The notes under the pieces are model-generated. The model worked only from the letters and a program-made list of their open reading frames with translations, had not been told where the DNA came from and searched no databases. A program made the translations under genes and the position numbers. Shown here in pieces: positions 1 through 7,703 of a stretch of DNA of 30,301 bases (positions within the stretch are counted from its first letter, which is position 1; the number at the start of each line of letters is the position of its first letter). Source of the DNA: HK-STAS-PATE-36 sp964610345 (lineage in GTDB: Bacteria > Patescibacteriota > Saccharimonadia > Saccharimonadales > JAGQNJ01); contig CAZSVQ010000006.1 of the NCBI GenBank assembly GCA_964610345.1, positions 1 through 30,301 on the forward strand, in the 5' to 3' direction.

Positions 1-1
1 T

Positions 2-1417
2 TATATCTTAAGTGCTTTATCAATAACTTTAGGCCCAATTGTAAGTATCAGCATGCTGGCAATATCTGGAGTTGTAACTGGAATGGTAGTTGCTGGGACA
101 GCTGAACCTACGCAATTTGGTGTAGCAGGTGACATATTAGCTTACCTTATTAGAGCTTTAGTAATTGCAATAGGTTTGTATCTTCTCCGTAACAAATATA
201 CTACTATTGATAATAATCAAAATTATATTGAGCGCTATTTTGTAACAAACGAGGTTGTTAAACTACTAACTAACAGCATAAGTGATAATGTAATTATTAT
301 TGACCAAAATGAAATAGTCAGGTCAATAAATCCTGCAGCACTCAAGTTATTAGGGCAAACTGAAAGGGATGTTATCGACCTTAACTACAGAAGTGTACTA
401 AAACTAAAAAACACCAATGATTCGTCAATTGATGAGGTTCAAGAACCAATACAGCAAGCATTAAAATCAGGTAGCCCTAAAAATAATGAATTTTTAATTT
501 CAACCTTAAACAATCAAACTATCTTTGTCGATGTGACTGTTTCTGTAATTAAGAATCAACAAACTGGTGAAATATATGGGGCAGTTATAATTTTGCGTGA
601 TATTAGCCAAAAAAAGCGTGAAGACACAGCGCGAAGTGAATTTATCAGCACAGCATCTCATGAAATGCGTACTCCGGTTGCAGCAATCGAGGGTTATATT
701 GAGTTAGCGTTAAATGAAAAAGTTAGTAAAGTTGATGAAAATGCTCGGAAGTATTTAGAAAAAGCCAAGGCTAGCTCGCAGCATCTTGGACGATTATTCC
801 AAGATTTACTTGTTAGCGCCAAAGCTGAAGACGGACGACTTAGCAACCACCCAACAATTGTAGAAATTGGCGAACTACTTGAACAGCAAGCTGAAATGTC
901 AAAAATGGTTGCCAATCAAAAAGGTTTAGGGCTAGACTTTGTGATTAGTTCAGAAAATCAATCATCAGGACATGCAAATGCCAAATTACTTAAACCACTA
1001 TACTATGTAAATGTTGACCCGGACCGTATTCGTGAAGTAGCCACCAATTTAATTGATAACGCAATAAAATATACGCCCAAAGGTAACGTAACAGTTGGCT
1101 TAACCGGCAATAATGAAGTGGTACAGTTTTTTATACGCGATACTGGTGTTGGTATTGATGCTGAAGATATAAATCACCTTTTTCAGAAGTTTTATCGAGT
1201 TGACAGCTCTGACACAAGAACAACCGGCGGAACAGGCTTAGGCTTATTTATTGCAAAAGAAATCATAACCCTATATAACGGCCACATCTGGGCAGAAAGC
1301 GAAAAGGGCAAAGGTACAACATTTTATGTTAGCTTACCTCGCATTAGCACAACCCAGGCTGAAGCTTCGTTGACAATTGCTAATTCACAACAATTAAATT
1401 CAAACAAAGCTGAATGA
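2..1417 (+). CDS. Sensor histidine kinase, 5'-truncated by the window edge
   Basis: Membrane sensor kinase that autophosphorylates on His and passes phosphate to a response regulator, probably the next gene. The frame is open to the left edge, so the true start lies outside; numbering here is from the first internal Met at 53. Hydrophobic segments occupy about residues 1-45. A PAS-like sensory domain follows at about 65-190, then HisKA with the H-box ASHEMRTP (H203), then HATPase_c with the N-box NLIDNAIKY (N336), the DTGVGID G1 box and the GGTGLGLFIAKEI G2 box. All catalytic motifs look intact. The last ~25 residues are a polar tail. Sixty bases separate it from the response regulator, so the two form a likely two-component pair. 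The signal sensed is unknown. Confidence 0.93.
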   Translation, partial: YILSALSITLGPIVSISMLAISGVVTGMVVAGTAEPTQFGVAGDILAYLIRALVIAIGLYLLRNKYTTIDNNQNYIERYFVTNEVVKLLTNSISDNVIIIDQNEIVRSINPAALKLLGQTERDVIDLNYRSVLKLKNTNDSSIDEVQEPIQQALKSGSPKNNEFLISTLNNQTIFVDVTVSVIKNQQTGEIYGAVIILRDISQKKREDTARSEFISTASHEMRTPVAAIEGYIELALNEKVSKVDENARKYLEKAKASSQHLGRLFQDLLVSAKAEDGRLSNHPTIVEIGELLEQQAEMSKMVANQKGLGLDFVISSENQSSGHANAKLLKPLYYVNVDPDRIREVATNLIDNAIKYTPKGNVTVGLTGNNEVVQFFIRDTGVGIDAEDINHLFQKFYRVDSSDTRTTGGTGLGLFIAKEIITLYNGHIWAESEKGKGTTFYVSLPRISTTQAEASLTIANSQQLNSNKAE

Positions 1418-1429
1418 TGAAAGTTCTTA

Positions 1430-1438
1430 TGGTACAAT
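1430..1438 (+). promoter_or_regulatory. Extended -10 promoter candidate before the response regulator
   Basis: TGGTACAAT matches TGnTAnAAT, the extended -10 form, and lies 39 bases before the regulator start. No good -35 is visible. It could give the regulator a transcript separate from the kinase. Confidence 0.4.
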
Positions 1439-1477
1439 TATGTTAATTAGTCTCACTAAAGAAGGAATATAGAAGAT

Positions 1478-2905
1478 ATGTCAAAAGTAATGTTGGTCGA
1501 GGACGACAACAACCTACGCGAAATCTATGAAGCTCGTTTAGCTGCAGAGGGCTACGAGATTATCTCGGCCGCTGATGGTGAAGCAGCATTAGCATTAGCT
1601 ATAAAAGAGAAACCTGATTTAATAATTTCAGATATAATGATGCCCAAAGTTAGCGGCTTTGACATGCTTGATATTTTGCGGAGCACCACCGAGACAAAAC
1701 ACACCAAAATTATCATGATGACCGCCCTAAACCAAGCAGAAGATAAAGCTAAAGCCGAGAAGTTAGGTGCCGATTTATACTTAGTTAAATCGCAAGTTAC
1801 ACTAGAAGATGTTGTGCGCTCTGCCAAAGACCTACTAGGCGAAGAAACACCGCTAACTGTAGGCAATGTGCCTGTTCAAGCACCGGCAAATCCAACTCCC
1901 GAGATGCCATCGAACACGACTTCATTGTCGGCTGATACTCCAGCCGTAACTATTCCTAGTCAACCAGCATCTCCTGCACCTGTTGCACAAACACCAACCC
2001 CTCAACCAGTTGCACCTACTCCTCTACAACCAACCCAAGTTGCAGCACCAGTTGCTCCAACGGAACCTCAAGCCGTAGCACCAGCACCAGCGCCCGCAAC
2101 AGTTACGCCAGCTTCTCAACCAGAACCACAAGTTACTCCGGTGCCAACTATTACTACTCCAAACCCAGCAAATGAAATCATAAGCGCTACTACTACTGCC
2201 GATGAAGAAGATGCCCTTCAAAAACAAATAGAACAATACCTAACAACCGACCAACCAGCCACAACAGAAGCTCCGGTTACTACAGCTAAAGCCGAAGCCA
2301 TTCCACAACCAACCCAAGTTGCAGCACCAGTTGCTCCAACGGAACCTCAAGCCGTAGCACCAGCACCAACACAAACACCTACCACACAAGCTCCTCTAAC
2401 AACACCACAACCATCCACTCCTACACCTCAGCCAACAGCAGTTCCAGTCACCCCGCAGCCAGCACCAATTGTGGACATTGCACCAGCGCCCGCAATGCCA
2501 AGCAGTATGGCCCAACCACCGAGCACATTACAGGCCAATATTCCACTAGTAGGAGACCCAAACGCCGATAGGCCAGCAGGCGAGCAGGTTTTGGTTAAGA
2601 GTGCCTCTGCAGATGTCGCCACAACTGAACCTGGTATTGATGCATCTGTAAGTGGTCGCAAAAAAGTAATTGAGCCCATTAACGATATTGTAAATGCTCC
2701 CAATAATCTTGAAGCACTTGCCGCAAAAGAAGGCGAGTCAGAAGTTGCATCTCCTGCACTTAGTGCAGTAGTAACCCCAGAAGGCACTACATTATCAGCA
2801 ACCAACGGTACACCAACCATGAACGACATTATTGCCCCCAACCCAATTCAAGCACAACAAGAGGCTAGCACACCACAACAACCACTTCCGCCACCAGTAG
2901 CATAG
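1478..2905 (+). CDS. Receiver-domain response regulator with long Pro/Ala/Thr-rich tail
   Basis: Residues 1-122 are a complete CheY-like receiver: acidic pocket E8/D9/D10, phospho-acceptor D52 (SDIMMPK), T82 and K104. No DNA-binding or enzymatic output domain follows. Instead about 350 residues are low complexity and rich in Pro, Ala, Thr, Gln and Val, probably disordered. They include a 64-bp exact DNA repeat. A stretch near residues 385-425 (KSASADVATTEPGIDASVSG and following) is less repetitive and could be a short conserved element. The start ATG follows AAGGAATATAGAAGAT, a reasonable SD. The upstream kinase is the likely phosphodonor. The output is unknown; the tail may act as a scaffold or linker, or through protein contacts. 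Confidence 0.88.
   Translation: MSKVMLVEDDNNLREIYEARLAAEGYEIISAADGEAALALAIKEKPDLIISDIMMPKVSGFDMLDILRSTTETKHTKIIMMTALNQAEDKAKAEKLGADLYLVKSQVTLEDVVRSAKDLLGEETPLTVGNVPVQAPANPTPEMPSNTTSLSADTPAVTIPSQPASPAPVAQTPTPQPVAPTPLQPTQVAAPVAPTEPQAVAPAPAPATVTPASQPEPQVTPVPTITTPNPANEIISATTTADEEDALQKQIEQYLTTDQPATTEAPVTTAKAEAIPQPTQVAAPVAPTEPQAVAPAPTQTPTTQAPLTTPQPSTPTPQPTAVPVTPQPAPIVDIAPAPAMPSSMAQPPSTLQANIPLVGDPNADRPAGEQVLVKSASADVATTEPGIDASVSGRKKVIEPINDIVNAPNNLEALAAKEGESEVASPALSAVVTPEGTTLSATNGTPTMNDIIAPNPIQAQQEASTPQQPLPPPVA
2026..2368 (+). repeat. 64-bp exact direct repeat within the regulator tail
   Basis: Positions 2026-2089 and 2305-2368 are identical (offset 279 bp, in frame). Both encode QPTQVAAPVAPTEPQAVAPAP. 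Perfect nucleotide identity, third positions included, points to recent duplication or gene conversion, not protein-level selection alone. Confidence 0.9.
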
Positions 2906-2911
2906 TATACT
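2906..2911 (+). promoter_or_regulatory. -10 box TATACT, 10 nt before the pseudouridine synthase start
   Basis: TATACT overlaps the end of the regulator stop region and leaves 10 nt to the ATG at 2922. This predicts a nearly leaderless transcript, although AAGG within those 10 nt could also act as an SD. Confidence 0.35.
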
Positions 2912-2921
2912 TAAGGTTAAT

Positions 2922-3566
2922 ATGCGGATAAATAAATTCATAGCCCTTGCTACTGGCAAATCTCGGCGAAATATTGATGCTCTTATAAACAATGGTGCGG
3001 TCCAAGTTAACGGGGTAATTGCACAAATTGGTCAAAATATTACTGATCAGGATACGGTAGAACTAAATGGTGCGGTCGTAAAGCTTAAGCAAACTTTATC
3101 TATAATACTTAATAAACCAACAGGCTATGTATGCTCGCGCGATGGGCAAGGAAGTAAGACAATTTACGACCTGTTACCAGAGAAGTATCATCACCTAAAA
3201 CCGGTTGGGAGACTCGACAAAGACTCTAGCGGATTAATTTTAATGACAAATGACGGTGATTTAGCTCACCGATTGACACATCCATCATTTAAAAAAGAAA
3301 AAACATACATTGTAAAATTAAACCCACAATTAAAAAATACTGACAAAACAAAAATTGAGAACGGAATAATGCTAAGTGATGGAAAAAGTAGGCTGAAACT
3401 TCAAAAAATCGGCGAAAATTGGCAAGTAAAAATGCACGAAGGTAGGAACCGACAGATTCGGCGCACCTTTTCAGCTCTTGGCTATGAAGTACTAGGACTA
3501 CATAGGGTAAGTTTTGGGCAATATAAATTAGATGCTTTGCAAACAGGGAAATTCATGGCACTCTAG
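2922..3566 (+). CDS. RsuA/RluB-family rRNA pseudouridine synthase
   Basis: Isomerises a uridine in rRNA to pseudouridine, in the cytoplasm during ribosome assembly. An N-terminal S4 RNA-binding domain spans about residues 1-50 (MRINKFIALATGKSRRNIDALI). The catalytic domain follows, with the signature GRLDKDSSGLILMTNDG and catalytic Asp D99, then the family motif EGRNRQIRR near the C-terminus. At 214 residues it matches the short RsuA/RluB/RluE/RluF group. I cannot tell from sequence which rRNA position is modified (16S U516 or 23S U2605 types are the main options), so no gene symbol is given. The start ATG has AAGG 7 nt upstream. Confidence 0.9.
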   Translation: MRINKFIALATGKSRRNIDALINNGAVQVNGVIAQIGQNITDQDTVELNGAVVKLKQTLSIILNKPTGYVCSRDGQGSKTIYDLLPEKYHHLKPVGRLDKDSSGLILMTNDGDLAHRLTHPSFKKEKTYIVKLNPQLKNTDKTKIENGIMLSDGKSRLKLQKIGENWQVKMHEGRNRQIRRTFSALGYEVLGLHRVSFGQYKLDALQTGKFMAL

Positions 3567-3586
3567 ATTATTTTTGACTATTATTG

Positions 3587-3592
3587 TATAAT
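3587..3592 (+). promoter_or_regulatory. -10 box TATAAT, 9 nt before ORF start (leaderless type)
   Basis: A perfect TATAAT ends 9 nt before the ATG at 3602, so the predicted transcript start falls at or beside the start codon. TTGACT at 3574-3579 is only 7 bp away and cannot serve as its -35. Confidence 0.55.
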
Positions 3593-3601
3593 TATTCAGA
3601 T

Positions 3602-3961
3602 ATGTCCGCACCGAATCAAGAAACCCCAATAAACACAGTGCTCTGTGACATATCGGTTGATTACGCACCCGATATCCAGTTAACTGACGTCAACAATATA
3701 TCTGAAGAAATCTCAGAACTTCGTATCAAAGTCTTAGAATCATTTTGTCGTCGATTAGGCTCTGTTATTGTTACGCCCCAAGAAACAACTAAAACTTTAG
3801 GACAAATAGCTAACTACGACCCGATACTAAAAAATCGATTAAACAATGAGTTCGTTTTTATTGGCCCCTGTGGTGTCCGCAATAAAGCTGGCAATCTTTT
3901 TAACAATGGAATAAGTATCTGGGAAATCCAACCACCAAACTATGCACAGGAGTCAAGTTAG
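3602..3961 (+). CDS. Hypothetical protein upstream of der
   Basis: A 119-residue soluble protein that I do not recognise. It has no signal peptide or membrane segment. The middle (about residues 35-60, SEEISELRIKVLESFCRRLG) looks helical and the C-terminal part (FVFIGPCGVRNKAGNLFNN) looks like beta strands with Gly/Asn turns. I chose the ATG at 3602 over the TTG at 3584 because the -10 box sits between them. Its stop codon ends one base before the der start and contains the der SD, so the two genes are co-transcribed and probably translationally coupled. This is the only functional hint. Confidence 0.7.
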   Translation: MSAPNQETPINTVLCDISVDYAPDIQLTDVNNISEEISELRIKVLESFCRRLGSVIVTPQETTKTLGQIANYDPILKNRLNNEFVFIGPCGVRNKAGNLFNNGISIWEIQPPNYAQESS

Positions 3962-3962
3962 C

Positions 3963-5411
3963 ATGGCAAAAAAAGTACCGATTGTTGCAATTGTTGGGCG
4001 TGCGAACGTAGGAAAATCTAGCCTATTTAATTCTGTTTTAAAACGGCGTGAAGCTATTGTTGCAAACGAGCCCGGCACCACTCGTGATAGCATCTATGCT
4101 AAAGCAGAATGGCAAGATCAAAATTTTTGGTTGATTGACACTGCCGGCATCAAAGACCCAGAAGATGACTTTGAATTTACCATCCAAGAACAAATCACCC
4201 AAGCTGCAACTAGCGCTGATGTTATTTGGGTAGTAATTGAAGCAGATACAGCTATTAGCGAAGAAGATCGCCGAGTAGCCAAACTAGCCCTCAAAACAAA
4301 AAAAACCGTTTTTCTGGTAGTAAACAAAGCTGATAAAGCTCCCAAGGCCAACACGTCAGACTATCAAAGACTTGGCGTTAAAATAATTCATTTAACAAGT
4401 GCTACCCAGAATCGAGGTATCAACAGTCTATTAGATAATGTTATCAAAAATATACCTAAGGCTAGTATAAAAGAAGATTCTAGCCGTATCCACGTAGCGT
4501 TACTTGGCCGGCCCAACGTTGGTAAGTCATATTTATTTAACTCACTTGGCAAAAAACAGCAGGCGATTGTGGCCGACCGAGCTGGCACCACTCGAGATAT
4601 TAACCGCACAATTATCCGCTATAACAATCAAGAAATTGAGCTCATGGACACCGCCGGCATCAGGCGCAGTGGCAAAATAGAGAGGGGAATAGAAAAGTTT
4701 AGTGTCATCCGCTCAATCAGTGCCATAGAACAAGCTGATGTATGCTTGCTCCTAATGGATGCCAATGAACTTAATACTCAGTTAGACCAAAAAATAGCTG
4801 GTATGATTAAAGAAGCAGGCAAAGGGTTGGTGCTAGTAGTTAGTAAGTGGGATAGCCTTGCAAAGCGGGCCGAAGAAGCCCCAGAACGGCCAGAGGCAGA
4901 GCCAGAACCCGTAAAATTAACCAAAGAAGAAAAGAAAAAGCTAGCTCGCTCAGATGGTCAAAATGTTGAAGACATTAAATATAAAGACTCGTTCACCCGT
5001 GATGCAATTGCTCCACAAATTTCTCATAGTTTTAATTTTGTACCGTGGGCACCACTAATTTTTACCAGTGCTGAAACCGGCCAAAATGTGACTAAACTTT
5101 TTGACCTCGTGTTAGATGTCATGCAAGCTCGACAAAAAACTTACAAGACTACCGAACTTAACAGATGGTTGCGCCAAGTCGTAGACAGTCACCCTCCAGC
5201 CGGGCTGAAAAATCGAATGCCAAAATTAAATTATATGGTGCATGAAGAGGGTAACCCAATCCCAAGCTTTAAAGTTTTTGGTGCACATACTAAGTTTTTG
5301 CACTGGAGCTATAAACGCTATATGGAGCGCAAGTTCCGTGAATCATTTGATGTTAACGGTACACCAATAAAATTTTGGTTTATTGAAAAACACGAAGACC
5401 GTCACAAATAA
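3963..5411 (+). CDS. der: Double GTPase Der (EngA), ribosome assembly
   Basis: Essential GTPase acting in 50S subunit maturation. Two tandem G domains: the first with GRANVGKSS (K18), DTAG and NKAD; the second with GRPNVGKSY, DTAGI, SKWD (about 294-297) and SAETG (about 369-373). A KH-like C-terminal domain follows. Start ATG 3963 is preferred over 3942 because AGGAG (3948-3952) sits 10 nt upstream and the protein then begins MAKKVPIVAIVG. The protein is 482 aa, longer than the usual ~440, mainly because about 40 charged residues are inserted between SKWD and SAETG of the second G domain (AEEAPERPEAEPEPVKLTKE and following). The gene is coupled to the preceding unknown ORF. Confidence 0.96.
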   Translation: MAKKVPIVAIVGRANVGKSSLFNSVLKRREAIVANEPGTTRDSIYAKAEWQDQNFWLIDTAGIKDPEDDFEFTIQEQITQAATSADVIWVVIEADTAISEEDRRVAKLALKTKKTVFLVVNKADKAPKANTSDYQRLGVKIIHLTSATQNRGINSLLDNVIKNIPKASIKEDSSRIHVALLGRPNVGKSYLFNSLGKKQQAIVADRAGTTRDINRTIIRYNNQEIELMDTAGIRRSGKIERGIEKFSVIRSISAIEQADVCLLLMDANELNTQLDQKIAGMIKEAGKGLVLVVSKWDSLAKRAEEAPERPEAEPEPVKLTKEEKKKLARSDGQNVEDIKYKDSFTRDAIAPQISHSFNFVPWAPLIFTSAETGQNVTKLFDLVLDVMQARQKTYKTTELNRWLRQVVDSHPPAGLKNRMPKLNYMVHEEGNPIPSFKVFGAHTKFLHWSYKRYMERKFRESFDVNGTPIKFWFIEKHEDRHK

Positions 5412-5439
5412 ACTTATCCACAACTAAGCATTTTCTCAG

Positions 5440-5468
5440 TTGACAAATATAGATTAAGACATTATCCT
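5440..5468 (+). promoter_or_regulatory. Sigma-70-type promoter TTGACA-N17-TATCCT
   Basis: A perfect -35 TTGACA (5440-5445) and TATCCT (5463-5468, 4 of 6) with a 17-bp spacer. Transcription would begin near 5475, about 30 nt before the ATG at 5506, which has AAAAGG as SD. Confidence 0.6.
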
Positions 5469-5505
5469 TGTGCTATAAATACTAAAAATAAAAAGGCAAA
5501 TAAAA

Positions 5506-6124
5506 ATGGCAAAAACCATGAAATCAGCACCGAAACGTAGTGTTAGCGCAAATAACAAAAAAGCTCAAAAGGGTTCTTAGGTAAAAATTTAACTTACAAA
5601 GCAGAAAAGTCCAGTTTTTTGTAGTCATATTAATTGTAGCTGTTCTTGGAGGATGTTATTACACTTATAAGAGCTTTGCCGCTACAGGCGTAGCGTCCTA
5701 CACCGGCAAAGACGTTATATACTCCCAAGATGCAGACTGTTCCGTCACTTATGTGACAAACTATACACAAGATAAAGCTAAAAACAATAACTATGTATTA
5801 TACATTCAGGGTAACAACACTTGCGCAAAATCAAATTTTGCTCTTTATGCATCACATAAAGACAAATACAAAGTATGTGCCAACGTAAGGGGATCTGGAA
5901 CTATTCAATTTCCTGGCTACCCTAATCAAAACTTACTTCCCTCTATAATACCGAATGAAACTACATATAACCTTGTCTGTTCAGGATGGGTATATAGAGA
6001 GTCATTCAGGGAACAAATCAAAATAAAACACTTCGGCAATGGACGAATTTACGTTGGGGCACTTAGCTTAGAGCGACAAGGGATCCCAGACGATGGGTCA
6101 TATGGTGGAACACCAGCAAAATGA
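5506..6124 (+). pseudogene. Membrane-anchored extracytoplasmic protein, reading frame broken twice
   Basis: Three frames join into one sensible protein. Frame A starts at ATG 5506 with a good SD and reads a basic N-terminus (MAKTMKSAPKRSVSANNKKA) that stops at TAG 5578. Frame B reads GKNLTYKAEKSS from about 5580. Frame C, from about 5615, reads a transmembrane helix (FFVVILIVAVLGG) and a ~150-residue external domain with four Cys, ending at TGA 6122. Each junction is mended by one extra base: one near TTCTTAGG (5574-5581) and one in the T6 run at 5615-5620. Frame C has no ATG upstream of its membrane helix. Either two deletions inactivated the gene, or the assembly dropped bases, or recoding occurs at the second site. 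I do not recognise the external domain. Confidence 0.6.
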
Positions 6125-6223
6125 TAAAATAAAGAATACACAATAAAAGAACATATGTATTAAATTAATACTGAATAACCTTAAAGAATAGTTGCTATAT
6201 TAAATAAGGTCGAGATGACTCCC

Positions 6224-6250
6224 CAACTTCAAACGAACTTCTTGAAGTTG
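6224..6250. repeat. Perfect 9-bp inverted repeat, 9-nt loop
   Basis: CAACTTCAA (6224-6232) and TTGAAGTTG (6242-6250) form a perfect hairpin between the broken gene and pth. No T run follows on either side, so it is not a clear terminator. It may be an operator or mRNA stem. Confidence 0.5.
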
Positions 6251-6305
6251 AATATTATCGCTCTATGTTATTAGAGTTTGATTCTGGATTTTTACTCGTA
6301 TACTC

Positions 6306-6311
6306 TATAAT
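6306..6311 (+). promoter_or_regulatory. -10 box TATAAT, 8 nt before pth (leaderless type)
   Basis: A perfect TATAAT ends 8 nt before the pth ATG, and no SD is visible. The transcript is predicted to start at the start codon. Confidence 0.55.
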
Positions 6312-6319
6312 CTACTAGT

Positions 6320-6955
6320 ATGAGCTTGTTTCAGAAAAAGACGGTTGAGCATAGCCAGAACTTTACACTAGGTAACGCGAAAACGTTAGTAATTGTGGGC
6401 CTCGGCAATCCTGGCAAAGAATATGACAAAACACGCCATAATATTGGGTTTGACTGCCTAGATGCTCTACGTGACTCTCAAACAGAATTTACACCGTGGC
6501 AAGTTAAAAAGAATCTTTTTTGCATTGAAAGTACAGGTTCATTTGGCGATACAAAGGTCATATTAATAAAACCGACCACTTTTATGAATGAAAGCGGAAA
6601 AAGTGTTCGTGCCATACTTGACTATTACAAACTACCGGTAAGTAGCCTAACTGCAGTACATGATGAGCTAGATATAGTCTTTGGGCAAATCCGAACCAGA
6701 GTGGGGGGCTCAAGTGCTGGCCATAACGGCATAAAATCTATAACAAACCAAATCAGTGCAGAATATGGTCGCGTCCGTATAGGCATTTTGGGAATTAAGC
6801 CTACACAAATGGATACAGCTGACTATGTGTTGGCAAAATTCTCGAGCGAAGAACTAATAAATCTTTCACTTCTAAAAAGAGAAGTCCAAAGTATTCTAAT
6901 TGAGTTAATTTACCGCCGTGAGCTATATCCGGACACCAGAAACTTCCTCTTGTAA
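6320..6955 (+). CDS. pth: Peptidyl-tRNA hydrolase
   Basis: Cleaves the ester bond of peptidyl-tRNAs released by drop-off, recycling tRNA. The catalytic motif GLGNPGKEYDKTRHNIGF contains N30 and the catalytic H40. FMNESG (N90), VHDELD (D115) and GGSSAGHNGIKSI (N136) are the other active-site segments, all intact. The protein is 211 residues, with a ~22-residue N-terminal extension before the usual start of the family (VIVGLGNPG), so initiation slightly downstream cannot be excluded; the -10 box supports 6320. Its 3' end overlaps the convergent gene on the other strand by 33 bp. Confidence 0.95.
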   Translation: MSLFQKKTVEHSQNFTLGNAKTLVIVGLGNPGKEYDKTRHNIGFDCLDALRDSQTEFTPWQVKKNLFCIESTGSFGDTKVILIKPTTFMNESGKSVRAILDYYKLPVSSLTAVHDELDIVFGQIRTRVGGSSAGHNGIKSITNQISAEYGRVRIGILGIKPTQMDTADYVLAKFSSEELINLSLLKREVQSILIELIYRRELYPDTRNFLL

Positions 6956-7507
6956 AACATCAAGTGTAATTAGTCTCCGCTCTGTCGATCCTATACCTAC
7001 GTGGTGAGCCTGTGGATAATCAATTCCGCTATAAATATCTTTAACCTGTTGTCGCAACATAATTGCATCACCTAGCCCATACACTGCCATAAATGATGGA
7101 AAGCCGTCAGTTAACAAACCAAAACGCTCATCATCAGCCCCAAAAAACGCCGGCTCTCCACTAAATGGCAATAGTAGCGATATGCCAACTGGCGCAAATT
7201 CTGCATCAATATGCGACAATACATAGCCCGGTTCTGTCCAAGCACCTTGATTTTGTACGTTTATACGTGTATCTGTTTGCTCAATATCAAATAAATTTAA
7301 GAATTCATTAATTTCTGGCGCCAATAACGTCAATAACTCTAAGTGTAACGGAACACCATTACCAAGTTTTTGCAAAGTATCTTGACTAATTACACCTTTG
7401 AGTTTTGTAGCACCATTTTCAATGCAGTAATCTAAGGCTTCTGAATTTATACAATCAAATTCAGGCGCATAGTTTATTTCAGCTATATTTTTTATTGGTG
7501 TTTTCAT
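6923..7507 (-). CDS. Possible 2-oxoglutarate/Fe(II) oxygenase-like protein
   Basis: A 194-residue soluble protein. SHIDAEF supplies an HxD pair (H99, D101), HHVGIG a distal His (H168 or H169), and STERRLITLDV an Arg (R177/R178) on a strand. This is the order expected for the double-stranded beta-helix metal and co-substrate ligands of 2OG-Fe(II) oxygenases. The strand-turn pattern between them (VGISLLLPFSGEPAFFGADD) also fits a cupin-like fold. This is pattern reading only. The product could equally be a cupin without that activity or an unrelated protein. The gene has its own leaderless-type promoter and overlaps pth tail to tail. Confidence 0.6.
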   Translation of the reverse strand: MKTPIKNIAEINYAPEFDCINSEALDYCIENGATKLKGVISQDTLQKLGNGVPLHLELLTLLAPEINEFLNLFDIEQTDTRINVQNQGAWTEPGYVLSHIDAEFAPVGISLLLPFSGEPAFFGADDERFGLLTDGFPSFMAVYGLGDAIMLRQQVKDIYSGIDYPQAHHVGIGSTERRLITLDVLQEEVSGVRI

Positions 7508-7512
7508 AATTA

Positions 7513-7518
7513 ATTATA
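7513..7518 (-). promoter_or_regulatory. -10 box TATAAT, 5 nt before the oxygenase-like gene
   Basis: On the minus strand TATAAT precedes the ATG (7507) by 5 nt, with a weak TTGTAT 17 bp further upstream. The transcript is predicted to be leaderless. Confidence 0.5.
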
Positions 7519-7663
7519 AGTTTACTCATCTTAACATACAAAGAGCCTCCAGAGGGTGAGGCAAGTCTGTGACTTGTTGAAAGGCAAACTTCTGTTAACA
7601 ATTAATTGTTACCTAAATAGTTACGGGATCGCCAAAGTTGACTCTGTGTACTCTTTACTAACT

Positions 7664-7703
7664 AAAAACGGCCTACAGAGGGGGTGGGCACCGCTGTAAG
7701 CCG
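7664..7703 (-). terminator. Intrinsic terminator of the structured RNA
   Basis: Minus strand: stem CGGCTTACAG / CTGTAGGCCG (10 bp with one U-G pair), 15-nt loop, then TTTTT. On the plus strand the same stem has a C-A mismatch and no downstream T run. Confidence 0.65.

Noticed and set aside
1552..2992. Long minus-strand ORFs opposite the response regulator
   Set aside because: They mirror the Pro/Ala-rich codons of the plus-strand gene (giving Trp/Gly/Cys-rich proteins) and have no starts or motifs.
3574..3592. TTGACT plus TATAAT as a full promoter of the ORF at 3602
   Set aside because: The spacer is 7 bp, not about 17. Only the -10 box is usable.
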